In this document: in pieces, positions 19,251 to 28,496 of the stretch
Layout: every line of letters starts with the position of its first letter
Numbering within the stretch: the stretch's first letter is position 1
From: Arthrobacter sp. MA-N2
GTDB taxonomy: Bacteria > Actinomycetota > Actinomycetes > Actinomycetales > Micrococcaceae
Length of the DNA: 64,000 bases
NCBI RefSeq assembly: GCF_000517125.1
Contig: NZ_KI912156.1
Span: 498,290-562,289 of the forward strand
Direction of reading: 5' to 3'
Made by a program: the position numbers and the translations under genes
The notes under the pieces: model-generated
What the model was told of the DNA's origin: nothing
Database searches by the model: none
What the model saw: the letters and a program-made list of their open reading frames with translations, nothing else

Positions 19251-19759
19251 TAGAAGAGCTTGCTTTCCTTCGCCGCCGCCGGTTCTTCGAGTTCCAGCAG
19301 TAACCGCTTGTTATCAAGGCCGCCGGCGTATCCGGTGAGCCTCCCGTCGTGCCCCACGACCCGGTGACACGGGATGACCATGCTGAGCGGATTGCGGCCA
19401 ACCGCTGAACCGACGGCCTGGGACAGCTTGCGATCACCCAGTTCGGTGGCCAATTCCCCGTAGCTGACGGTTTCCCCGTAGGGAATTTGTTCGAGCCTTG
19501 CCCAGACCCGCTGCTGGAACGGATTCCCGGAGGCCTTGAAAGGGAACTCGAACACTGTTCGCTCGCCAGCCAGGTATTCGCCGATTTCAGTGGCGGCTCG
19601 ATGGAACAAGGGGTCCTTCGCAGGTGCGGGAGCACCGAAGAATTCCGAAGGCGGCATATGCCAATGTCCCTCGAAAAAGATGCCCGTGAGGACCCCGTCC
19701 TGGGCAGTCAGCGTCAATTGGCCCAGCGGAGAATCAATGGTGGTGTGCCTGGTGGTCAT
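19250..19759 (-). CDS. ogt: Methylated-DNA-[protein]-cysteine S-methyltransferase (second copy)
   Basis: A 169-residue Ogt-type alkyltransferase with acceptor motif SMVIPCHRVVGHDG, helix YGELATELGDRKLSQAVG and GYAGGLDNKRLLLELE. It is the first gene of the repair operon and shares its stop region with the sigma start (TAATG). crgA ends 42 bases upstream, so transcription may enter from there. It is distinct in sequence from the copy at 18118. Confidence 0.92.
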   Translation of the reverse strand: MTTRHTTIDSPLGQLTLTAQDGVLTGIFFEGHWHMPPSEFFGAPAPAKDPLFHRAATEIGEYLAGERTVFEFPFKASGNPFQQRVWARLEQIPYGETVSYGELATELGDRKLSQAVGSAVGRNPLSMVIPCHRVVGHDGRLTGYAGGLDNKRLLLELEEPAAAKESKLF

Positions 19760-19801
19760 GCCTAGTAGACGGTGCAGGCGGCGGAAATGTGAGGTGACCG
19801 C

Positions 19802-20053
19802 TCAGGAGCGCCAACGCGTGGTCATGAGGAAGCCCACGATCGCAATGCCGAAGCCTGCAACGATGTTCCAGGACGCCCATGCTTGCACGGGAAGCTGGCC
19901 GCTGGTGATGTAGAAAGTGATGATCCAGAGCAAGCCGATGATCATCAGTCCGAACATGACGGGCTTGTACCAGACGGGGTTCGGCTTGTATTGCTGTGCG
20001 GTGGCCGCCTCGGTGGGGCGGGTGGACCTCTTGCGGGACTTGGACTCGGGCAC
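19802..20053 (-). CDS. crgA: Cell division protein CrgA
   Basis: An 83-residue protein with a basic N-terminus (VPESKSRKRSTRP), two membrane helices (PVMFGLMIIGLLWIITFYI and WNIVAGFGIAIVGFLMTT) and the conserved NPVWYKP between. CrgA binds FtsZ, FtsQ, FtsI and CwsA and helps set septum and pole growth. GTG 20053 follows a perfect AAGGAGG at five bases, which decides the start over longer frames. Its place next to pabA and pknB matches M. tuberculosis. Confidence 0.93.
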   Translation of the reverse strand: MPESKSRKRSTRPTEAATAQQYKPNPVWYKPVMFGLMIIGLLWIITFYITSGQLPVQAWASWNIVAGFGIAIVGFLMTTRWRS

Positions 20054-20228
20054 GGATCCTCCTTGGCCGGCTGAATGAAAGGCCACGCCGGCTTGATATC
20101 CTGCAGGAAGGAAGATTCCAGCGGTCAACGCGCACGCGGCAATTCCGGGTTCGTACTAGCAATCAAGTCTAGCCGGATTTCGGACACTGTTCGTCGCCGA
20201 GCCTCCGCGCCTGTCAAGAGGAGACCCA

Positions 20229-21083
20229 TTGCCGCAGGAGCAGACGGAACAAGCCGCTGCCATGTCCGACGACGGCGCGGAAATCGGTGTGGAGGCTCCC
20301 CGCACCGGGAGACACGAGTCCCGCTCCGCTCGACGCAAGGGACGCCCAAGCACGGGTGACAGGGTGCGCAAGGTCGTCCAAGTCATCGGCGAGCTCCTCC
20401 TTACTGCAGGCGTCGTCCTCTTGCTCTTTGTAGCGTGGGAGCTGTGGTGGACCAATATCGAAGCCGATGCGAAACAAAGCCAAGCCGTCCACGGCTTTGC
20501 CAAGGATTTCGCGGGACCCCTCACGCCCGCCGTCCCCACTGCCGGAGCACCGGACTACGGGAAGCCAGTGGTTGCCCAGGCTCCTGGGCATGGCAGCATG
20601 ATCGGCATCATGTACATTCCCCGGTTCGGACCGGATTACTCGCGGCCCATCATCGAGGGAACCAGCTCCGACGTCCTGGACACGCTGGGTCTCGGCCACT
20701 ACGGCTCCACGAGTATGCCTGGGGCCCCGGGCAACTTCGCCGTCGCGGGACACCGCCAGACCCATGGCGCGGTGTTGGATAACATCCACCTCTTGGTTCC
20801 AGGCGACAAAATCTACGTGCAGACCAACGACGGCTACTACACATACGTTTTCCGCAACAACCAGATCGTGCTGCCTTCACGGACGGACGTCCTTCTTCCG
20901 GTCCCCACCCAGCCCGGAGCGACACCCACCGAAAGCTACTTGACCATGACCAGCTGCAATCCGCGATTCGGTGCGCAAGAACGTATCATCGCCTACTCCT
21001 TGCTGGAAAGCTGGCAGCCGGCATCCGCCGGTCCGCCGCAGGAGATCGCCAAACAAGTCGCCGATACGCGCGGAAAGGGATAA
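20229..21083 (+). CDS. Class E sortase
   Basis: A 284-residue transpeptidase anchored by one N-terminal helix (VIGELLLTAGVVLLLFVAW). The sortase fold follows: catalytic His in NFAVAGHRQTHG, catalytic Cys in LTMTSCNPRF and Arg in QERIIAY. Class E enzymes attach LAXTG-type proteins to the wall or pili; no substrate gene is nearby. The TTG start at 20229 is supported by AGGAG seven bases before. A small membrane gene and pabA follow closely. Confidence 0.9.
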   Translation: MPQEQTEQAAAMSDDGAEIGVEAPRTGRHESRSARRKGRPSTGDRVRKVVQVIGELLLTAGVVLLLFVAWELWWTNIEADAKQSQAVHGFAKDFAGPLTPAVPTAGAPDYGKPVVAQAPGHGSMIGIMYIPRFGPDYSRPIIEGTSSDVLDTLGLGHYGSTSMPGAPGNFAVAGHRQTHGAVLDNIHLLVPGDKIYVQTNDGYYTYVFRNNQIVLPSRTDVLLPVPTQPGATPTESYLTMTSCNPRFGAQERIIAYSLLESWQPASAGPPQEIAKQVADTRGKG

Positions 21084-21086
21084 CCC

Positions 21087-21257
21087 ATGTACGGATGGAT
21101 CTTCCGTCACCTCCCGGGACCCCTGTGGGTGCGTATCCTGACATCAGCAGCCCTCGTGGCATGCGCGCTTGTCCTGATGGTCGAGTTCCTTTTCCCCTGG
21201 TTTTCACAGTTCACCACCCTCAGCGACTCAACGATTGGTTCAGCACAGCAGCCATGA
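21087..21257 (+). CDS. Small membrane protein between sortase and pabA
   Basis: A 56-codon frame from ATG 21087 to TGA 21255, three bases after the sortase stop. The product reads MYGWIFRHLPGPLWVRILTS, then one hydrophobic helix (AALVACALVLMVEFLFPWF) and a short polar tail. Its stop overlaps the pabA start by four bases (ATGA). From memory, similar short R-H-L-P-G-P proteins occupy this site in other Actinobacteria. Function unknown. Confidence 0.75.
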   Translation: MYGWIFRHLPGPLWVRILTSAALVACALVLMVEFLFPWFSQFTTLSDSTIGSAQQP

Positions 21258-21895
21258 GCACCAAAAAAATCCTCGTCGTGGACAACTACGACAGCTTCGT
21301 TTACACCCTCGTCGGCTACTTGCAGGAACTCGGTGCGGAAACCACAGTGGTCCGGAACGACGACGTCACCCTCGCCGAGGCGATCGAGCTGGCGGACGCC
21401 CGAGACGGGGTATTGATTTCCCCCGGTCCCGGCACCCCTGCCGAAGCGGGCGTGTGCATCGAGTTGATCAAGTGGTGCGGAGACCACAACAAGCCGATGT
21501 TCGGCGTCTGCCTTGGCCATCAGGCGTTGGCGGAGGCCTATGGTGGCACGGTCACTCATGCGCCCGAGCTGATGCACGGCAAGACCTCACCCGTGCAACA
21601 TGACGGCAAGAGCGTTTTCGCCGGTCTGCCGTCGCCGGTGACGGCTACGCGCTACCATTCTTTGGCAGCTGTCCGCGAGAGTATCCCCGACGTCCTGGAA
21701 ATCACCGCTGAAACCGCCAGCGGGGTAGTCATGGGCCTGCAGCATCGCACGGCGCCGCTGTGCGGAGTGCAGTTCCACCCTGAATCAGTGCTGACCGAAG
21801 GTGGATACCTCATGCTCGGCAACTGGCTTGAATCACTGGGGATGTCCGGAGCGGCCGCCCGTGCAGCCACCCTGAGTCCCCTGATCCAGCGCTAG
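21254..21895 (+). CDS. pabA: Aminodeoxychorismate/anthranilate synthase component II
   Basis: A 213-residue class I glutamine amidotransferase that supplies ammonia to PabB or TrpE for folate or tryptophan synthesis. The catalytic triad is Cys in FGVCLGHQAL, and His and Glu in FHPESVLTEGG. The N-terminus MSTKKILVVDNYDSFVY is typical and fixes the start at 21254; a longer frame from 21095 is the shadow of the small membrane gene. In M. tuberculosis the equivalent gene (trpG/pabA) also sits beside pknB. It ends 12 bases from the convergent pknB stop. Confidence 0.92.
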   Translation: MSTKKILVVDNYDSFVYTLVGYLQELGAETTVVRNDDVTLAEAIELADARDGVLISPGPGTPAEAGVCIELIKWCGDHNKPMFGVCLGHQALAEAYGGTVTHAPELMHGKTSPVQHDGKSVFAGLPSPVTATRYHSLAAVRESIPDVLEITAETASGVVMGLQHRTAPLCGVQFHPESVLTEGGYLMLGNWLESLGMSGAAARAATLSPLIQR

Positions 21896-21907
21896 CTGCC
21901 ACCAGTG

Positions 21908-23821
21908 CTAACCGCTTGAGTTTCCCCCGTGGCCGCCCCGGGTATCGCTTGGGCTCGGGCTGGTAGTCGGGCTGGGGCTAGGGCTCGGCGACGGAGCAGG
22001 AGCCTTCGCCACGATTACGCTGACGGTCTTGCCCTGCTCCACGAGGGACTTGAACGCATCGCCTTGGCTCGTCACCGTGCCCGGGGTCACTTGCGAATTT
22101 TCCTGCTCGGTCACCGCCATGACCAGGCCGTTCTCCTTGAGCAGGGCCTCGGCATCCGCAGCGCTCAAGCCGACCAGTTGAGGCATGGAAACCTTGCCTG
22201 TGGACACTACCAAGTCGACGGTGCTGCCTGCGCCCACAACAGCCCCGGAATCGGGTTTGGTGCTGATCACGGAGCCTGCGGGAACCGTAGGACTATTGGC
22301 CAAGGTGCTCGATCCGCCCACGAGGCCGGCTTGACGGAGGAGGTCGCGCGCGGCGGCTTCCGTAAGGCCACTGAGGCCTGCAGGTACTTTCACGGAGACC
22401 GGTCCGTCTGAAACGTTCAGGATGATGCGCGAGTTCGGTGCCACTTCGGACCCCACTGCAGGGTCAGTGCTGATCACGGTGCCCTTGGCGACGGTATCGT
22501 GCGGAACCCGGCGTGACTCAGGGCTGAGATTGGCGCCGTACAGCGCCTGAAGTGCCATGGCTTCGCTCATGCCAGCCACCTGCGGCACCGACACCAACGC
22601 CGGTGGGGCCGGCTTTTGGTTCACTGTGTTGTACAGCCACAATCCGCCACCAGCCAGGACCAGCAACGTAAAGATGATCACTACGGCCGTCCAAGCACGA
22701 CGGCGGGACTTCTGGCGGGCGGTCCGCTCGTGTTCAAGGGCGAACCCAAGCGGCATGGCGCCGTCGTGGTCTGAGTCCGATTCGCTGGCCGCGAAGGCGA
22801 GCATGGTGTCCTGGTCGCCGGCGTCCCGGCCACCGTCCGGCCCTCCCGTCTGGGCGGCGTCCAGGAATTCTGCTCCCGTCAGGCCGCGCGCCAAAGAACC
22901 TTCGGGAAGCAATTGCGTCGACGGTACAAGCTCCTGGGGGTCCGTGGGTGTTCCGGCGGGAACTGCCACGCCGTTCTTTGCCGCGCGTAAGGCACGGCGG
23001 AAGGCTGCCGCATCCTGGAAACGGTCGGCCCGGTCCTTCTGCAGGCCCTTGGCAAGAACGCTGTCCAGTGCCTCTGAAACAGCCGGATTGAACGAGCTGG
23101 CCGGTTCCGGGATCTCGCGGACGTGCTGGTAAGCCACCGAGACAGGGCTGTCGCCCGTGAACGGAGGCCGGCCGGTGAGCATTTCGAACAGCAGGCACGC
23201 TGCAGAGTACAGATCGCTACGGGCATCCACGGTCTCGCCACGAGCCTGCTCCGGTGAGAGATACTGGGCGGTACCAACGACAGCCTGGGTCTGGGTCATG
23301 GTTGCCGCAGAGTCCGCCATGGCTCGGGCAATGCCGAAATCCATGACCTTCACAGCGTTTGAATCACCAGACACCATGACGTTGGCCGGTTTGATGTCAC
23401 GGTGGACGATCCCGGCCTTATGGCTGTATTCCAGCGCAGAAAGCACGCCGAGGATGAACTCGATGGCTTGATCGATGTCCAGTTCCTTGGCCCGGATCAG
23501 GTCGCGGAGAGTCCGGCCGGACACGTATTCCATGACGATGTAAGGGACCCGGACGTCCTCGCCCGGACCACCGGACACTGTGTACTCCCCAGTGTCATAG
23601 ATGGCCACGATCGAGGAGTGGTTCAGGGCCGCCACTGCCTGCGCTTCGCGCTTAAAGCGAGCATGGAACTGTGGATCGCGGGCAAGATCGGCACGGAGCA
23701 GCTTTACCGCCACGGTTCGGCCGAGCAGCGTGTCGGTGCCCTTGTAGACATCCGCCATGCCGCCACGGCCGAGTAGTTCACCGAGTTCGTACCGCCCGTT
23801 GAGGACGCGCTGGGTTGTCAT
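21908..23821 (-). CDS. pknB: Serine/threonine protein kinase PknB with PASTA domains
   Basis: The kinase domain occupies residues 1-275: GRGGMADVYKG loop, VAVKLL lysine, HRDIKPANVM catalytic loop and MDFGIARAM. A linker, one membrane helix (AWTAVVIIFTLLVLAGGGLWL) and three extracellular PASTA domains follow, then a Pro/Ser tail. PASTA domains sense muropeptides or lipid II, and the kinase controls peptidoglycan synthesis and division. The start is uncertain: 23821 gives the usual MTTQRVLNGRYEL; ATG 23869 also has AGGA in front and would add 16 residues. It is the last gene of the elongation operon. Confidence 0.94.
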   Translation of the reverse strand: MTTQRVLNGRYELGELLGRGGMADVYKGTDTLLGRTVAVKLLRADLARDPQFHARFKREAQAVAALNHSSIVAIYDTGEYTVSGGPGEDVRVPYIVMEYVSGRTLRDLIRAKELDIDQAIEFILGVLSALEYSHKAGIVHRDIKPANVMVSGDSNAVKVMDFGIARAMADSAATMTQTQAVVGTAQYLSPEQARGETVDARSDLYSAACLLFEMLTGRPPFTGDSPVSVAYQHVREIPEPASSFNPAVSEALDSVLAKGLQKDRADRFQDAAAFRRALRAAKNGVAVPAGTPTDPQELVPSTQLLPEGSLARGLTGAEFLDAAQTGGPDGGRDAGDQDTMLAFAASESDSDHDGAMPLGFALEHERTARQKSRRRAWTAVVIIFTLLVLAGGGLWLYNTVNQKPAPPALVSVPQVAGMSEAMALQALYGANLSPESRRVPHDTVAKGTVISTDPAVGSEVAPNSRIILNVSDGPVSVKVPAGLSGLTEAAARDLLRQAGLVGGSSTLANSPTVPAGSVISTKPDSGAVVGAGSTVDLVVSTGKVSMPQLVGLSAADAEALLKENGLVMAVTEQENSQVTPGTVTSQGDAFKSLVEQGKTVSVIVAKAPAPSPSPSPSPTTSPSPSDTRGGHGGNSSG

Positions 23822-23875
23822 TGGAGTGCTGTCCTCTCTGTGGGCAGGTGTGGAGCGTCCGGTCGGCATAGTGTC

Positions 23876-25678
23876 CTATTTGCTGCTCGTGGCAGAGGGA
23901 GTAGGCGTCGCCGTGGACAAGTGGTAGGTCACTACGGATCCAGCAGCCACTTTTTGTCCGGCGGCAGGATCGGAGCTGACGAATGTTCCCGGCGCCTGGC
24001 CGGTTGTTCCATCAACGGGGGCTCCCGTCACCCAGCGCAGGCCTGCGCCTTCGATGGCAGCCTGCACTTGTGATTCGGTCGCTCCCTTGCCGATGGTCGG
24101 CACCGAAACCAATTGCGGCCCCTTGGAGTAGCTCACGTCAATCGTCGCTCCCTTGGGCACGGGGCCGGAAGGGTTGATGTCAATGACAGTGCCAGGCGTT
24201 GATGGATCGAAGACCTGGATACCGTTGACGACGAGGCCGAGCGCGTTGAGGTCCGAGCGCACCCTGTCATACGGCTGGCCCTTGTACGCCTCCGGGATCA
24301 GGTTGATGGCCTCCGGGGTGGTCGCGGTGGGTGTCGGGCTGGCCGAAGTCTGCGTGGGGGTCGGACTCGCGGAGGTAGGGGGCGCGCTGGAGGTCACAGA
24401 CGGAGGGTTCGTGCTGGCCGGTGCCGGGCTACTTGGGTTGAAGAATCCGGACTGGGTCAGGAACGCTCCGAGCAAGGCAAGGAGCACGAGCACAATCAGG
24501 GCGATGAGCGGCCAGGTCCACGGGCTGCGCCTCTTCCGTTGCGGCTCGGTCTGGTACTCCTCTTCCTCATGGAGGTACTGGTCGTGCTCGTCGGCCTCAT
24601 CCAAGCTACGCTCGGCGGCCAGGGCATTGGCGCGGGAGAGCGCATTTCCACCTTCGCCCGCAGCCCCTGCGGCTGCGGCTCCTGCCGCCGCGGCGCCGAT
24701 CACGGGAAGTGCCGACGTCGACGTCGAACGCGTTTCCTGGCCGTACGGCGAGGTGACGATGCCTGTAGGCGCCGTAGCGATGCTGGTAGGTGCAGTGATG
24801 GGACCCGTGGCGGATTCGAACAACAACATCCCTGGTACGGCTGCATGGGCCGCGGCGATGTCGCCCCGACGGATAGCTTCCGCCGCCTCGGCCAGTTTGA
24901 TGGCGTCTGCAGGACGGTTCTTCGGGTCCTTGGCGAGCATGGACATCAGCAGCGCGCGAACGGGAGTGGGCAGGCTTTCAGGCAGCGGCGGCGGGGCGTC
25001 GTTGACCTGGGCCAGCGCAATGGCGATCTGCGATTCACCGGAGAACGGACGGTGCCCGGTGAGGCACTCGTACCCAATAACGCCGAGTGAATATATGTCG
25101 GAGGAACCCGTGGCCGTCTGTCCCGTAGCCTGTTCCGGCGCCAGATACTGGGCGGTACCCATGACCTGTCCGGTCTGTGTGAGCGGGACTTGGTCCGCGA
25201 GGCGCGCAATGCCGAAATCAGTGATCTTGACACGGAAGTCCGGCGTGATCAGCAGGTTGCCCGGTTTGATATCGCGGTGCACCAGGCCCTGGGCGTGCGC
25301 GGGCGCAAGCGCCCGGGCAGTCTGGGAAATGATGGACAGTGTGCGGTCCGGCGAAAGGACCTGCTCACGCTCCAGGATGCTGCTCAACGGCTGACCCGGC
25401 ACCAGCTCCATGACCAGGTAGGCGGAGCCGTCTTCTTCTCCATAGTCGAAGACGTTGGCAATCCCGACGTGGTTAAGCAACGCGGTGTGGCGGGCCTCGG
25501 CTCGGAAGCGCTGGAGGAACCCGGGGTCGCCGGTGTATTCCTCCTTGAGCACCTTGATGGCAACGATCCGGCCAAGGATCTGGTCCTTGGCCCTCCAGAC
25601 CTCTCCCATGCCGCCAATCGCAATGCGACTGGTCAGCTGGAACCTGCCGCCGAGGGTGATTCCTGACGAAGGTCTCAC
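23876..25678 (-). CDS. pknA: Serine/threonine protein kinase PknA, with two PASTA domains
   Basis: A 600-residue kinase. Kinase landmarks are IAIGGMGEVWRA, AIKVL, HRDIKPGNLL and TDFGIARL (residues 1-270). A long Ala/Pro cytosolic linker precedes a membrane helix (WPLIALIVLVLLALLGAFL), a Thr/Pro-rich stalk and two PASTA units (from NLIPEAYKGQPYDRV and VSVPTIGKGATESQV). M. tuberculosis PknA lacks PASTA domains, so this one can probably sense wall fragments itself. The GTG start overlaps the pbpA stop (GTGA). Confidence 0.93.
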   Translation of the reverse strand: MRPSSGITLGGRFQLTSRIAIGGMGEVWRAKDQILGRIVAIKVLKEEYTGDPGFLQRFRAEARHTALLNHVGIANVFDYGEEDGSAYLVMELVPGQPLSSILEREQVLSPDRTLSIISQTARALAPAHAQGLVHRDIKPGNLLITPDFRVKITDFGIARLADQVPLTQTGQVMGTAQYLAPEQATGQTATGSSDIYSLGVIGYECLTGHRPFSGESQIAIALAQVNDAPPPLPESLPTPVRALLMSMLAKDPKNRPADAIKLAEAAEAIRRGDIAAAHAAVPGMLLFESATGPITAPTSIATAPTGIVTSPYGQETRSTSTSALPVIGAAAAGAAAAGAAGEGGNALSRANALAAERSLDEADEHDQYLHEEEEYQTEPQRKRRSPWTWPLIALIVLVLLALLGAFLTQSGFFNPSSPAPASTNPPSVTSSAPPTSASPTPTQTSASPTPTATTPEAINLIPEAYKGQPYDRVRSDLNALGLVVNGIQVFDPSTPGTVIDINPSGPVPKGATIDVSYSKGPQLVSVPTIGKGATESQVQAAIEGAGLRWVTGAPVDGTTGQAPGTFVSSDPAAGQKVAAGSVVTYHLSTATPTPSATSSK

Positions 25679-27132
25679 TTATTCAACACCGCCTCAAAAA
25701 TCTTCTTCGCGTTCGGACTGGTTAGCTTTGCTCCGGTTAGCACGTCAACGTTCTCCATGACAATGGTGACGGCCACCTGCGGGTCGTTCGCCGGGGCGAA
25801 CCCGGTAAACCATGAGTTATTCAGGCCTGTATCGCCAAGTTGCGCCGTGCCGGTCTTTCCGGCCACTTGGATTCCCGGTACCGCGGCGCCGCTTGCGATG
25901 CCTTTGGATACGACGTCGGTCATCCACTCGGTGATTTGGCTGGCGATCTCGGGAGTCGTGGAGGTGCGCAACGTCTCGGCTTTGGGTTCGCTGATGACCC
26001 GAAGGTCTGGTGCCCGCACGGTCTTGATGAGGTTCGGTTTCATCTGGACGCCGTGATTGGCAATTGCCGCGGTCATCATCGCGATTTGCAGCGGAGTGGC
26101 CTTGACGTCTCGCTGCCCGACGGCGGACTGGGCAAGCTCTGCCTGGTCCAGGTCCGTCGGGAAGACGCTGATCGCGGACTGAAGCTTGAGCTGGTCGCCG
26201 AAATCCTGCCCGAAGCCAAACTTGGCGGCTTGGTCCGCGATGGCTTTTTGCCCCAGGTCCAGGGCGATGCTGGCGAACGGCGTGTTGCACGACTGCTCCA
26301 GCGCGAACGGGAAATCTGCCGTGCTACGGGTTGAGCAGTTTCCGCCGGCATAGTTGGGCAACGAAGCATTGGAACCGGGCAAGGGGAGGCTGTCCGGGTT
26401 CGGTAGGACACTGTCCTTATTGTACTTTCCGGAGCTCAACGCAGCAGCGGTATCGACGAGCTTGAACACGGAACCGGGCGCCAGCAGCTCACCGGTCGGT
26501 CCGCTCACGGATTGGTTCAGGTTGATGCCCGGAACCTGGTTGAGCTGGTTGTAGCTTGCCTGTTCCTTGGCGGGATCGTGCGTGGCGATCAGATTGGGAT
26601 CGTAGGACGGTTTGGAGACCATGGCGATGATGGCGCCCGTTTTCGGGTTGGTAACGACGATCGAACCACGCTGGCCGTCAGGAATGAGATCGTAGGCGAG
26701 CTTCTGGATCACTGGATCGAGGGTCAGTTCCACCGACGCTCCCTTCGGCTGGCTGCCGAGGAAAATCTGGCTCACCCGGTCCAGGAAGAGTTGGTCGGAG
26801 CTGCCTGCCAGCTCATCCCGGAGCTGCTGCTCAAGTCCGGTGGATCCATAAGTTCTGGAGAAGTAACCCGTAATCCCTGCGTAGAGCTCGGGCTGGGCGT
26901 AGCTGCGTTGGTACTTGCAGGTTTCATCCCCGGCCACGGATTCGGCGATGGGCTTGCCGCCTACGATGATGGCACCGCGGTCATTGCAGTAGTTCGCCAG
27001 GACGGCGCGCTGGTTCCAGGGATTGTCGTTCAGGTCGCTGGCGCCGATGACCTGAACGTAGCTGATCGCACCGAAGAGGAGGGCGAACATGGCAACGGCT
27101 GCCATCCACGAGTTGCGTATGGAATGGTTCAT
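25675..27132 (-). CDS. pbpA: Penicillin-binding protein PbpA (class B transpeptidase)
   Basis: A 485-residue class B PBP with one N-terminal helix (WMAAVAMFALLFGAISYV), a dimerisation domain and a transpeptidase domain with active-site motifs SVFK, SCN and KTGTAQ. It crosslinks peptidoglycan as partner of RodA. The start at 27132 overlaps the rodA stop by four bases (ATGA); the 76 residues upstream in frame are shadow sequence. Its position between rodA and pknA is conserved in Actinobacteria. Confidence 0.95.
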   Translation of the reverse strand: MNHSIRNSWMAAVAMFALLFGAISYVQVIGASDLNDNPWNQRAVLANYCNDRGAIIVGGKPIAESVAGDETCKYQRSYAQPELYAGITGYFSRTYGSTGLEQQLRDELAGSSDQLFLDRVSQIFLGSQPKGASVELTLDPVIQKLAYDLIPDGQRGSIVVTNPKTGAIIAMVSKPSYDPNLIATHDPAKEQASYNQLNQVPGINLNQSVSGPTGELLAPGSVFKLVDTAAALSSGKYNKDSVLPNPDSLPLPGSNASLPNYAGGNCSTRSTADFPFALEQSCNTPFASIALDLGQKAIADQAAKFGFGQDFGDQLKLQSAISVFPTDLDQAELAQSAVGQRDVKATPLQIAMMTAAIANHGVQMKPNLIKTVRAPDLRVISEPKAETLRTSTTPEIASQITEWMTDVVSKGIASGAAVPGIQVAGKTGTAQLGDTGLNNSWFTGFAPANDPQVAVTIVMENVDVLTGAKLTSPNAKKIFEAVLNK

Positions 27133-28496
27133 GCGGTAGTCACCGCCTCTCTGGGGGCGTGGGTAATGGGCGTAGTGTCCACCGGGCCGCGCGCGGTGTG
27201 GGAAATCATGAGCAACAAACCCACGATGATCCAGTTGGCAAGCAAGGAGGAACCGCCTGCCGCAAGGAAGGGAGTGGTGAGACCCGTCAGAGGGATCAGC
27301 CGTGTGACGCCGCCGATCACCGCGAAGCATTGAATCGCGATGGCAAAGGACAGGCCGCAAGCGAGGAGCTTGCCGAACGCGTCCCGTGCGCCGAGAGCGG
27401 CGCGGAACCCGCGGGTGAAGAGCAGCATGTAGAGCATCACCACTGCGAACAGACCGATCAGTCCCAGTTCTTCGCCGATAAGAGCGACAATCATGTCACT
27501 ATTGGCAAACGGCACGAGGTCCGGCCTGCCTTGCCCGAGGCCCGTACCGACGAGGCCGCCGTCGGCCATGCCGAAGAGGCCTTGGACGATTTGCCCGCTG
27601 CCGCCAGGGGACCGGCCGAAAACCTCCGGAGTGAAAGCGTTCAACCAGCTGTCCAAGCGGAACGCCACGTGCGAGAAAAACTTCGCCGCCAGGAATCCGC
27701 CGCCCAGGATCAGTACAAGACCGATGACCACCCAGCTGATGCGGCTCGTTGCCACGTAGATCATGACGATGAAGAGGCCGAAGAAAAGGAGCGAGGTGCC
27801 GAGGTCCCGCTGGAAGACCAGGATGCCGATACTCACGAGCCATGCCGTGATCATGGGGCCAAGGTCCTTGAATCGCGGAAATTGCATGGGGCCGATCTTG
27901 CGGCCGGCAAGCAGGATAAGGTCCCGATTGGAGGAAAGATAACCTGCGAAGAATATAGCCAGGGTGATCTTGGCGATTTCTCCCGGTTGAAAAGTCATGG
28001 ACCCTAGTCGGATCCAGACGCTGGCCCCGAGCACTTCGCCGGCAGATATCCCGGGCACCAGGGGCAGTACCAGAAGAATCGCACTGGCCGCGAGCGAGAC
28101 AAAGGTGAAACGGCGAAGAAGCCGGTGGTCCTTCAGCAACCAGATCGCCACGATTGCCACACCCATGGCCAGAATGGTCCAGCGCAGCTGGTTGTTGCCC
28201 GTGTCCTCTCCCGGCTGGTCCATACGATGGATGAGGGCCAGTCCCAGGCCGTTGAGCGCAACGACGATCGGAAGCATGATCGGATCCGCATATTTTGCGC
28301 GGAACCTCAGGACCATGTGGAAAGCCAGTGCGGCCACGACCAGAAGGCTCGACTGGAACCAGAAATCGCTGTCGAAAGCCGCGGGGCTGTTGAGCCCGAC
28401 CATGGCGCTGGCGCCGATTCCCACAGCAAGGGCAACGACAAGGAGCGCGAGCTCGACGTTGCGGCGCGGGCTAGGTGCTGTTATTGCCTGAATCAT
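27129..28496 (-). CDS. rodA: RodA, SEDS peptidoglycan glycosyltransferase
   Basis: A 455-residue polytopic protein with about ten to twelve helices; it polymerises lipid II together with PbpA during elongation. Blocks include FFAGYLSSNRDLILLAGRK, FGLFIVMIYVATSR, QIVQGLFGMADGG and TRLIPLTGLTTPFLAAGG. The loop that holds the catalytic Asp in other SEDS proteins reads WLNAFTPEVF, with Thr where the paralogue at 13657 has Asp. The start at 28496 overlaps pstP (ATGA). Confidence 0.94.
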   Translation of the reverse strand: MIQAITAPSPRRNVELALLVVALAVGIGASAMVGLNSPAAFDSDFWFQSSLLVVAALAFHMVLRFRAKYADPIMLPIVVALNGLGLALIHRMDQPGEDTGNNQLRWTILAMGVAIVAIWLLKDHRLLRRFTFVSLAASAILLVLPLVPGISAGEVLGASVWIRLGSMTFQPGEIAKITLAIFFAGYLSSNRDLILLAGRKIGPMQFPRFKDLGPMITAWLVSIGILVFQRDLGTSLLFFGLFIVMIYVATSRISWVVIGLVLILGGGFLAAKFFSHVAFRLDSWLNAFTPEVFGRSPGGSGQIVQGLFGMADGGLVGTGLGQGRPDLVPFANSDMIVALIGEELGLIGLFAVVMLYMLLFTRGFRAALGARDAFGKLLACGLSFAIAIQCFAVIGGVTRLIPLTGLTTPFLAAGGSSLLANWIIVGLLLMISHTARGPVDTTPITHAPREAVTTA

